The notes beneath the pieces were generated by a model. The model did no database searches. It was not told where the DNA came from and worked only from the letters and a program-made list of their open reading frames with translations. Positions 10,338 through 20,114 of a stretch of 64,000 nucleotides of DNA are shown one piece after another. The stretch comes from Odontesthes bonariensis (Eukaryota; Chordata; Actinopteri; Atheriniformes; Atherinopsidae). The translations under genes were made by a program, and so were the position numbers. The DNA is taken from contig NC_134516.1 of assembly GCF_027942865.1 (NCBI RefSeq), forward strand, positions 17,163,822 through 17,227,821, read 5' to 3'. Within the stretch, counting starts at the first letter, position 1, and each line of letters opens with the position of its first letter.

Positions 10338-11697
10338 TAATCTGAAGCTCCCTGTTGAACACGCTGAAAGATTTAATATAAAAAAAAAACAACTTATGAG
10401 CTGATTAAGACACAGATGTTACAACAACAAATAAGCTGTTTGACAGAAGTACCTTTTCTGAGCTCTTCTTCTGAGCAGGAGAATGATGAGGACCGCAGTG
10501 CAAACACAGACCGCCATTATAGGTATAACAATCAAAGGCCATCCTTTGAAGAGCAAAAAAACATAAATGCTGATGAGATACACACAACAACAATAAAGCA
10601 ACTGTAGCATTCATGGGAACACTAACATGAGACCATTTCAACATTAACTTACTGAAACCTCTGAGCTCAGATCCAGATTCTTCATCCAAACCTGACAAAA
10701 GAAACTGGAATCATAAACTGATCATTGATCTCTGAATCTGAGGCTCTGAGGGACTTTCTTACCATCAGCAGACGTCCGTTTGAGCTCAGGAATCATCACA
10801 AACGCCTCTTTCTGAGGACCAGAGAGCACATCCCACCTGAGTGCTGTTGTCACGGAAACCAGACAGCACAGCTGTAGTGTTGACAGTGACTGTACCGTCG
10901 GTGTTGTTCACACTGACGGTGTTGTAGAGAGAAACGTTGAGGTGTTGTAGTGAGACAGTCAGAGTTACAGTGGGAGCAGGTCGACCTGTGGCCGAACACG
11001 ACACGACTGACTCTTCAGGAGAGTCCGACGCTCTGACATGAAGGAGCGGTTGGTGCAGCTCTGTGGGAAAAAAACAAACACCATCATGAAGATGTGGATA
11101 CATGTCACTGAGTCAAGAAGTTCAATCTATGATGCTGTCAGGCTCTTACCAAAGATTCTGAGGCAGCTTCTGCCTGTCAGAGCTCCTTCAGGAAAGGTGC
11201 TGAACACACAGAGATAACAGCCCTCATCTTCTTCTGTTACATTCCTGATTGTGATGGAGTTGTTCTGCAGTTCAGCATCTTCAAATTCAATTTTATCTCT
11301 GAAGCCTGGATTCACTGTTTGACCAAAGTTTTTGTTGGAGGAGGCAACATTCCTCTCTTTATCGGGTAAGATTTTCTGCCACGTGACTTGAAGGACCTCT
11401 TTAGATTCTCTGAGCTGACAGCTGAGATGAGCCTCTCCTCCTACTTCTGCCATCACAGACTCCTGCGTTTGCACCACAGCTGCCAAAGCTACATCCAGGA
11501 AATGTAACAACAGATACAGTAGATGTATGAAGGATGAATCTCTGTTCTTATACTACTCGAATTTACTTAAAGCAATAGGGTTTTCTGTTGAGAAGTAGGA
11601 CAAGTTAGTAATATAAAGTGAGCAATACCGGCCTCTGCTTACCGTTTGGAATGACTCCGCACACAAGCAGAAGACACACAAACGTGCCGTGAACCAT
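10338..11697 (-). pseudogene. CD200-like gene B', frameshifted, tail cut by a repeat
   Basis: Signal 11643-11697, V 11150-11488, C2 10763-11060, linker 10653-10691, membrane 10453-10543 and a tail-exon stump 10338-10351 (all complement). Splice sites are intact through the membrane exon, whose protein would be WPLIVIPIMAVCVCTAVL then basic residues. The C2 exon has the same 11-nt deletion as gene B, so translation stops at 10786-10788 after 222 residues and the membrane exon is not reached. The first tail exon runs into the repeat at 10080-10335. Because the stop lies in an internal exon the transcript may be a target of nonsense-mediated decay. The deletion shared with B dates it before the duplication. 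A soluble V-domain product cannot be excluded. Confidence 0.75.
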
Positions 11698-12286
11698 TGT
11701 CACTCCAAGTGGAAAATCTCAAATCTAACAGCAGATTCCTGTGGGTTTAAATGAGAATGGATAGTTATCTAGAAATGTTTCTCAGCTGCTTAAATGAAGG
11801 AACATAGATTAAACAGAGCACACTCACCACGCTTGTGTTGTCCAGTTTGGAAAATAGTTTGATAGGAACAAGTTACTTTCATTTCATGTCAAAAGGGAAA
11901 TAGAAAAAAAAAAGGAACCTTACAACACAAGACAATGTGCCAAAAGTACAGTTAGAGTGACATCATTTGGGGATGACTGTTCTTTTAAACTAATACACAG
12001 ACAACTAGAGCAAATATATGTTTAAAATGCCCACTGTAAACACTGGAGCCTGTGAGAAAAGCTATTGGCTTCTTAACTGACTAAATCTAAAACATCGTAA
12101 CTGTTTACAGCTGGAGTGGAGACATCCAGGTCTTTTTAAATCCAATAACACAAATCGTTTTCATAAAATCACACGACCACAATATTTCTGGAAGCACAAG
12201 TTGGTCAAACAGTCCCACCAGCACCACCAAGTGTCAGAATTAAAAGAGACCTAAACGAGATGAAGCATCCACAGGTAAGGTAGGCA
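11698..12286. other. Upstream region of gene B'
   Basis: Near-identical to 5120-5702; no gene seen. It ends at the GGTAGGCA target site of the hAT element. Confidence 0.45.
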
Positions 12287-13853
12287 CAGGGCTGGACTGG
12301 CTATCTGGCCGTTCGGGCATATCCCGAACGGCCCTCCCGCGATTTGGGCCCTCCGGGCCCTCCGAGGGCCGTAAATAAAATATACATATATATATTATAT
12401 TTTTTATTGACTGCGACGGTAAAAAAAAATTACACGTCGGGGCCCATTGGATGTTTCTCCTGACGCACAGAGCGCTAGTCCAATGAGAATGCCTAACGTT
12501 GTCAAAGGCCCGCCCCTCCCTACAGGCCCACTTGACCCAAGTCATCATCATCATTATAACCCCAAGTTTAGCTGACTTCACTTGGCTATATTCGGCTAAA
12601 GCTCTGGTGGAAAGAGGACGCGAGATGGAGAAATAAAAGAGTGACCATGACAAACGTAAAGAAAAGAGAAAACAGAAACCAAGAGACGACGCAGTAAAAT
12701 GCGCTAAAATCACCGATATGTTTTTTAAAAGCACAAGCACAAGCTCGAGCTCAGGTTCGGTTAGTGGGGCCGTGGGAGATGCGGAACCTGGCTGCTCGAC
12801 CTCAGGTTGGGGTAGCAGTGGGGCCGCCGGTACATCATCAACGAGCGCACAGGTGGTGGAGAATGAACAGGAGGGGGAGGCGGAGGAGATGGTTCCAGCT
12901 GGGGAACCAGAGGAGGAGGAGACGGAGATAGGAGACGTGACCCAGCAGGGAGAGATTGAGGTTAGAATTCATCTCAACTCACCCGCTAGCCAATGCAGTG
13001 TAGCTATTGGGCGCTTCGGCGTTTCGTTTCCCATTGCCTGAAAGTTTGAAACCGAGACCAAGTTGTCATCCTGACTTCATCAAATCAGTCACAAAAATAC
13101 CCATTTGGTATAATTTTTTGGTTTTGCTGTAGTGAAAAAAATGACGTGTCCGAGAAAAAATACACAGACATAAGCACTATCTTAGGCTCTTTTGATCAGT
13201 CTCAAGCTGCATTACAGTTTATGCCTGGGGGGCGGGGGTTAACATTCCATTCAGTAAGCTCACTGACAGTATCTGTGGACTGGAGCAATTTTGAGCAATA
13301 AATAAAATAATTGAAACCAGGAAATTATTACTACATGTTTAATTTGATTCAGTATGACTTAGAACATACAACAGTGTGTGTGTGGTGCTGGTGCTCCTTT
13401 TCTATACAGTGTTGTGTGTGCTGGTGAAATATTGCTTTGCTTATCCCTGGCTTGGGTCTGTGGGACCCATTTTCAGGTTTTGCTGAAGGAAAATGGTATG
13501 AATACTTTTTTCACAATGAGATTCACTGGCCAGGGCTCATCATCTGGAAAATAAAGTTAGTTATCCTCCTCTCTCTATCTCTTATCCTCAAAAACAAAGA
13601 TACTCAGAACTTCACAAGCAGGATGAAGGGAACATGAGGGTGCACAGCAGCTTTTTTCCCCTCCTTTAGTCCCAGGTCCACTGGGCCAGAATATCTTCTA
13701 TGTAACAAAAACATGAACACTTTACAAGGATTAAATGGAGGATTAATGATAATTAGACAGAAGTGTGTGTGTATATAAATATACATATATGCGCGCTGGG
13801 CCCTCAGTGATCAAAAATTGCCCGGGCCCTTTTCAGATGCCAGTCCAGCCCTG
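12287..13853 (+). mobile_element. hAT DNA transposon, internally deleted
   Basis: A 1567-bp element with terminal inverted repeats CAGGGCTGGACTGG and CCAGTCCAGCCCTG and a perfect 8-bp target duplication GGTAGGCA (12279-12286 and 13854-13861), diagnostic for hAT. The paralogous site near 5700 is empty with one GGTAGGCA. The plus-strand reading frame up to 13041 encodes KITDMFFKSTSTSSSSGS and an acidic, serine-rich stretch, like the N-terminal region of hAT transposases of the ZMYM/ZBED kind; no BED finger, catalytic core or dimerisation domain follows, so it is non-autonomous. Regions near the ends are rich in GGGCCC. Confidence 0.9.
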
Positions 13854-14809
13854 GGTAGGCAAACCAACGGCAGCTCAGCTTGACCCAAGAAAAAAGGTGA
13901 AAATGAAAAAAAGCAAACGTTGAGTCACAAAGGAGAAAAAGAAAGAAAAAAGAAAATCAACTTTTCCTAAAAACTGGGAAAAGAAACTCCGACACGAGTA
14001 TCACAATTGTTCGTCAGTCTCTGAGGCTTTAAAAGAGCTTCTTACCATCAGCAGACGTCCATTTGAGCTCAGGAATCCTCACTTTTTAAAAAACTGATCT
14101 TAAATCAATAACAGGTACAATCAGACTGTAAACTGCAGGTGGAAGGAGACACATTTAAAAAAAAAAAAAAAAAAAGATAGTTTCTACATATATCAAAAAC
14201 AACAATCCTAGATAATAACTGGAGTCTTTGATCAATGAAACTTAATCTTGTTCACACAGAAAACAAAGTTCACATGGGGAGAAATAAAGTGCAGAGGAAT
14301 ATATTTATGAAATATATTTGTAGTGATCACAGCTAACGAATTGTCTTTTCTTTTTTCGGCATGTTCTCGTTAGTGTTTCCATCATGGCCCCCGAGTTATA
14401 CCTTTATATGTTATATACCTGTTATACCCGCAGTTTATTGTGACAAAAGAGCCCCAGATCCGGTGTTGTCTCCCATCAGAGCGCAAAGCAGTAAAACATC
14501 AGGTGCAACACACAGTGTTCTCCAGTTAGCATGTCAGAATATAAAGCCGAGATCACTTTGAGAAACATTAAGAAAAAGCACTCAAAGCAGCTTTTAGTGT
14601 TAACAGCTCATGCTGGAGATTTGATTTATCTGATGTTATTCGGACCCCGACTCAAAGGCATCAAAAATTATGACACGAAAATTTCATTCTGTCCAAAATA
14701 TATAAAGGTAGGACAGAAATTATGGCTAAAAAAAAAAGAAAAGAAAAAAAAATAGAGGGGCAAACAATACCAAAAGGGTGTTTTTTTTTTTTTTTTTTAG
14801 ACCTCAAAG
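13854..14809. other. Spacer of the second duplicated unit
   Basis: Near-identical to 5703-6658. It contains the second orphan C2 exon end (14046-14082, complement) and poly(A)/poly(T) runs; nothing else seen. Confidence 0.45.
14046..14082 (-). pseudogene. Orphan 3' end of a CD200-like C2 exon, second copy
   Basis: Same relic as at 5899-5935, with the same donor, in the duplicated unit. Confidence 0.65.
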
Positions 14810-16257
14810 CAGGGTGTATACAGGTATAAACAAGTTCAATTTAAGACTTTTTAAGACCTTTTAATACCACTTCTAAATTAAATTTAAGACCAAACGTACG
14901 ATGGAAATACCAAGTATTTCCAAGTAAACACACTGACAGTATGGTAAAATGACAAATGACGGTTGAGTTTTAGCCTGGCTGACGCGTCCACAATCTCGAT
15001 GAGATGGTGGTCTGGGAACTGTGTGCATTTTCTCGTATTTGAGGCGTGGTTTACGAATGCCTAGAGCCGTTTATTGGGCGCTACGAATGTCTATCAAATG
15101 ACGTCAGGTTCTTCCCATGCTGCTTTGCGCGCGATTCATAGCCAATTGTATCACTTATACCAGATGACGACAGAAATTCGACGAGGAAGAAGAAAAAAAT
15201 GGAAAATAAAAGTAAACTTGCGCTCTAAGCTACTTAAATTGACAACAAAGTAGGCCTATATGCTATATTCTACATGAATTTTTATGTTGTAGAGTTGTGA
15301 ATTTATTTTAATAATGGAGAAATTGAGCAGCCTTGCTTTGTTGTCTACAGTAGTAGATCAACCCTCATCTTACTTTGAAGCTCCCAGCTCCCAGAAGTGT
15401 CGTCAACGAAGCTTTAGCAGCAGAAAAGCTATCAGGCTTGTGTTGATGATAATAATAAACTCCTGGACTATGTACAAACTTCCAAATGCATCGTTTTGTG
15501 AGTACAGACCATATTTGTACAACTGTAGAAGTTTGGTGTCATGACATGTGATTTTAGTGTGGTAATTTTGGAGATGCTGCCAGGGTCCGTTAGCGCTTGT
15601 GCTAAGCTATTCGGGATAACTCAGTAACTCAGCTGATGTTCAGCCAATATCGGCAAAACTTCGGGTGGGCTACTTGGCTGGATGTCACGGTTCAAATGAC
15701 CCTAGGGTGAATCTACTCCGAAACACTTTCTAAGGCTGCATTGAACGGTAACGTTGTGTCCGCTGTCATGTTGGATTAACGCTCTACAAGCTTCGGTGTA
15801 GCGCATAGACGTCGTCATCGTCTTGCTGCCCCCCCCCCCGTTCTGTGATTGGTTCCCAAACTCTAGCAAAAATAAGGGCGGTGGTTTCCAGGCTGACTTT
15901 GCAGTGAGAATGAAATCGAGCGCAAAGCAGCATGGGAATTCCCAGGCTAGTTGAGTTTAAGAACATCGAGTAAATGTGTGTCATGCGAAAAGATCACAAA
16001 AAATTCATCACTGTCCTAAATTAAATTTATTATAATATTTTCAGAACATTTAAGTCCCATGAACAAATGCTTATAAAATCAAGTAAATATATTAAAAAAA
16101 ATAAAATACTGTTCCTTTAGAGCAAAAAGAAAAATTCACAAATATTTAAGACCCATGCAATCTGAATTTAAGACAATTTAATACTTTTTAAGGTCTTGTT
16201 TTCAGGAAAATTGATTTACGACTTTTTATGACTTTTTAAGGACCCGCGGCCACCCTG
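14810..16257. mobile_element. CAGGGTG-type MITE, interrupted by another transposon
   Basis: Second copy of the 457-bp MITE, at the paralogous site with TCAAAG flanks. It is split after GGTTGAGTTT by the element at 14971-15949; removing that element and one target copy gives back the uninterrupted form seen at 6659-7115. Confidence 0.7.
14971..15949. mobile_element. Nested DNA transposon with TAGCCTGG ends and 9-bp target duplication
   Basis: A 979-bp insertion beginning TAGCCTGGCTGACGCG and ending GGGAATTCCCAGGCTA, flanked by GTTGAGTTT on both sides (14962-14970, 15950-15958). The empty site is present once in the first unit near 6810. Both subterminal regions share GCTGCTTTGCGCGCGAT / ATCGAGCGCAAAGCAGC in inverted order, with CCCATGCTGC and GCAGCATGGG. 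No transposase reading frame is seen. A 9-bp duplication suggests a Mutator- or Merlin-like family, but the family is not identified. Confidence 0.75.
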
Positions 16258-16301
16258 TCAAAGTGTTGGAAAAGATTTTTACTAGCACTGGATCGAGTGC
16301 C

Positions 16302-16578
16302 TTATACAATTCTGCCAGCTTCAGCACAGTCTTTAAACAGTCTTTTTGTTATTGACGGTGGTTGTTTTGGGTGGTTGTTTTTTGGACTGTCAGTGGGCGG
16401 TGTCCGTCGTCTGATTTCAGAGTCCTGGTTCATTAAAGATGTTATGATCCTTAAGATAAAAACAAGAGATAATTCTCACTGTCAGTATTATACACACTTC
16501 GAGGACTAAATTACTCCAGTTATGAAAAGTTCTTACTCATTGATTGGCTTCTGGGGCGTTTTGTTCCCCTTATGCTCC
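16302..16578 (-). pseudogene. Stranded tail exons of gene D
   Basis: Exon 16537-16578 (complement; REHKGNKTPQKPINE) and exon 16302-16449 (complement; 48 residues ending AEAGRIV then stop) are the counterparts of the two tail exons of gene C. Their own splice sites are intact, but the upstream membrane exon has lost its GT donor, so they can be reached only through an alternative donor. The last exon stops earlier than in C, before the MITE. Confidence 0.6.
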
Positions 16579-16742
16579 CTGAGAGAGCAAGAATTTTAAG
16601 GAGTTATGGTCAGTGCTACACGAGCATTTATCAGCTGTGTACGGCTTTTGTGTTCTTCGAGGCAAAGTCAATAAAACCGCTCAAATATTAAGGGCATCGC
16701 ACAAACATTACAATGACTCGTGTAATGAGTAGAAAGGCAAAG

Positions 16743-18201
16743 TTATCTCTTGCTCTTCAGTTTCAGCAGCACGAAGAGGAGTGCAGCAGCAGCAACACAA
16801 CAGGCCAGCACACAGCACACCACAGGGACAATGAGCCAAGCGGAATCTAAGAGAAAACGGAGGAAATTATGACAAGGCTCAGGGATTGACAAATGCAAAC
16901 ACAACTCATCAAAACACAGGAAGATGAACTTACTAAATTTGCTGTCAACTAAAACATGAGAATCACAGAGTGACCACAGATCTCTGAATCTGAGGCTCTG
17001 ACAGAGGTTCTCACCCTGAAGAGACGTCCGTTTGAGCTCAGGAATCATCACAAACGCCTCTTTCTGAGGACCAGAGAGCGCTCGCGCGGCACATCCAACC
17101 TGAGCGCTGTCGTCATGGAAACCTGACAGCACAGCTGTAGTGTTGACAGTGACTGTACCGTCGGTGTTGTTCACACTGACGGTGTTGTAGTGCGAGAAGT
17201 TGAGGTGTTGTAGTGAGACAGTCAGAGTTACAGTGGGAGCAGGTCGACCTGTGGCCGAACACGACACGACTGACTCTTCAGGAGAGTCCGACGCTCTGAC
17301 ATGAAGGAGCGGTTGGTGCAGCTCTGTGGAGACAATGGTCATCATTAACACGTTGATACAAAAACACTTTTTTTCCCATTTTAACAGTGTCTGTAGAAGG
17401 AATGGATCATTTGCTACTGGTTAAACAAGTTCAAACTATAATGCTGTCAGGTTCTTACCGAAGACTTGGAGGCAGGTTGCAGCTGTCAGAGCTCCATCAG
17501 GAAAGGTATTGAACATGCAGAGATAACAGCTTTCATCTTCTTCTGTTACATTCCTGATTATGATGGAGTTGTTCTGCAGTTCAGCATCTTTAAATTTAAT
17601 TTTATCTGTGAAGCCGGGATTCACTGTTTGACCAACATACTTGCTGTAGGAAGCAATATTCTTGTTTTCTTTGGGTAAGATTTTCTGCCACGTGACTTGA
17701 TGGACCTCCTTAGATTCTCTGAGCTGACAGCTGAGATGAGCCTCTCCTCCTACTTCTGCCATCACAGTCTCCTGCGTTTGCACCACAGCTGTTACACCTG
17801 CAGGAAATATAGCAACAGAGGCCTCAGCTAAAGGAGAGTTTGTGCTCTTTCAGTTGATAATATTATAGTTTTAGTGGCCATTTGTCCATAAAAAACTAAC
17901 TCTACAAATAGCTCCTACAATAGTATATACTATGAAGTAGAAATTTAAACTCACAGCTCGACTTTGATTCATTAATCCCCCCCTTTCAGTTTATACATGT
18001 AACTTTGCAGCATTTTTAACCCCCCACAGCTTCAAACATATAATTACAGAACTACAATAAACAACGTGTTTGCATTGTCAGAAAATTAAACAATCAAGTC
18101 TGTGTGAAAAGGCCAAAAAACACATTCCTGTGTTATTTCATCTCACCTTTCAGAAAGAGTCCAAAAGCAAGAAAGCAGAATATAATAACTCCATGAAGCA
18201 T
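16743..18201 (-). CDS. CD200 (OX-2)-like membrane glycoprotein, gene D (short tail)
   Basis: Signal 18147-18201, V 17459-17797, C2 17015-17323, membrane exon from 16846 (all complement), 268 residues if the membrane exon is read through. Ectodomain is nearly identical to C (differences include KNIASYSK and NFSHYNT). The membrane exon reads DSAWLIVPVVCCVLACC, then LLFVLLKLKSKR. Its splice donor, GTAACT in gene C, is ATAACT here, and reading on gives TAA at once (16743-16745), so the predicted tail is only about eight basic residues. The first intron lacks a 400-bp segment present in A and C (2997-3396 in A), with AAAAAC at both edges. CD200 itself has a short tail, so this form may well work. 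Confidence 0.82.
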
Positions 18202-18268
18202 TGTTCCTGCATGCTGTGGATCATAGTGTGGTGAGGAAACAGTTTGAATATGCGCGCCCTTCGTTCTG

Positions 18269-18273
18269 ATTGG
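18269..18273 (-). promoter_or_regulatory. CCAAT box candidate for gene D
   Basis: ATTGG on the plus strand, 68 bases upstream of the gene D start codon, as in genes A and C. Confidence 0.35.
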
Positions 18274-20114
18274 CCCGTCAAGTGGACTCTACCATCTGTT
18301 GGAAGTAGGAGGAAACAGACATGTCTTCATATTGCGTAACAGAACTAAATAAAGCCATTCCTCGTGGGATTAGGGTGCAGTTATTATGAACACATATCAT
18401 GTACTAATGAGGCCTGTACTCTCTATCAGAAGACTTGTGTCTACATTGTTGTTGAAAATGTGTTTATATGGCTCCCATGGAAGTTATACGCACTGTGAGA
18501 GCTTTACTTTCACTTTGGAGTGTGACCCGCCCTCCAAAGGTTTTTATCATGAAAAGGAAACTGTGTGGCTCAGAGTGTTACTAAGCTTTGGTCTTTATAC
18601 ATGTGATTATAACCTGACAGAAAGCTTTAACACAGGCTGATCCACTGACACAAATGAGGGTAACAGCTATGACAATACAACACGGCATATTTTCAGACTT
18701 TGTTTCTTAGATTCTCTGGTGGCAGTTTTCTCAGTTCCATTTCCAAATTTAAGCTGAATTAAGTGAACTCTGTGACACGATATATTTCCAGATATATTGA
18801 GGATTCCTTAGATCAGTTCAGTTAACAGGGATGAATTTACTTGGGAGGTGCATATGAGGATATGTTGGACCCAAAATACTTTTGAGAGTCCAGTCAGAGG
18901 GATGGTTATCGATAGATGACGTCCTGTCCCTGTAGGTTCCCAGTAAACAACACAATTTCCAAAGTGAATCTCGATTATTGTAATTACAGTGGTGTGTTTC
19001 TGAGCTGCGTTCCATGGACCAAGACGTAATTTTAGGGGCCAGAGACAAACAACTCTTGACGAACCACTCGATCGCACATCTGTCAGGAATTAAAAAAGAA
19101 AAAGCAAGCAAACGTTGTTGTGATTGAAGTACTTTTACTTATTGACTTACAAGCATGATGACACAAAACACAGATCACACCGTAAACTGAAAAACAATAA
19201 TTGGCTCGTGGTAGATAAATACATTTCAAAGTTAATTATTAGAAATAATTAACATTAACAAATAAAATATATCTATTTTGATCAGCAAAATCCTTGAAAT
19301 AATGCACAACTCCACAGGTTTTTTTGACAGAGAATAAATAAAACATCCATTGCGAAAAAATACTACATTCAAACAATAACAACAAAACATTAATATTAAT
19401 ATGCATTGTGCCCGTGCACACAATAAATAACATCTGACGCACATACAAAGTGCAAACTGCAAGACAAAATGACAAAATGTTAAACTTTAGGTGAAATATT
19501 ACCAAACCAACAGATAACATGCAGAAAACAATTAGCATGTCATGTGATATCGTATCATCTCTAAAATGAAATCAGAGAAAATCAGAGTGAAGCTGATATT
19601 AAATGATTTGAAATTCAATTTAAGTGTTGATGCATTTTGTAATACGATGAAAACAATTGTGCCCCAACATGAACACTAGATGGCGCTATATCCTCACTCT
19701 CATATTCACTTGTTTTCAGTTGCCCTCTGTCACCTAAACTCTTCAGCTTGTTACGCTGGTCTGCCTGAGGCTAACTTTTACTATTGCACTATTGCTCAGC
19801 ACTGCACTTCAACTCTCATAACAGTTGAGCTTCTCCTAATTCTTGAGACCGCTCTGGTCCCTGCACTGGATGCTGCATTTTTTTTTTTACATTCACAAGA
19901 ACCCTCAACAAATCCAGTGCAATTAAAGTGCAGAGTGCTGCAGATTGGAAGAAATGTAAGCTGGATTGGTAGATTTCAAAAGACACTGTTCTGTCTTTTG
20001 AAAACTACCCAGGAAATCTTAGATAGCGCGTCCTAGCTTTAGCTTATTCACTTCACAGATACAAAACAGAGGTTCATGGAGAATAATGCTTGCATGTGGC
20101 AGCAGCAAAGCTGA
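18274..20114. other. Spacer between genes D and E
   Basis: Similarity to the other units ends at about 18675. A minus-strand reading frame at 18808-19111 resembles nothing I recognise. The rest is AT-rich; no gene is supported. Confidence 0.4.

Noticed and set aside
12240-12740. 166-residue minus-strand frame
   Set aside because: It crosses the hAT end into flanking DNA, antisense to the transposase-like frame; no domain.
18808-19111. Two overlapping minus-strand frames of 89 and 97 residues
   Set aside because: No splice support, no domain, no copy elsewhere in the window.
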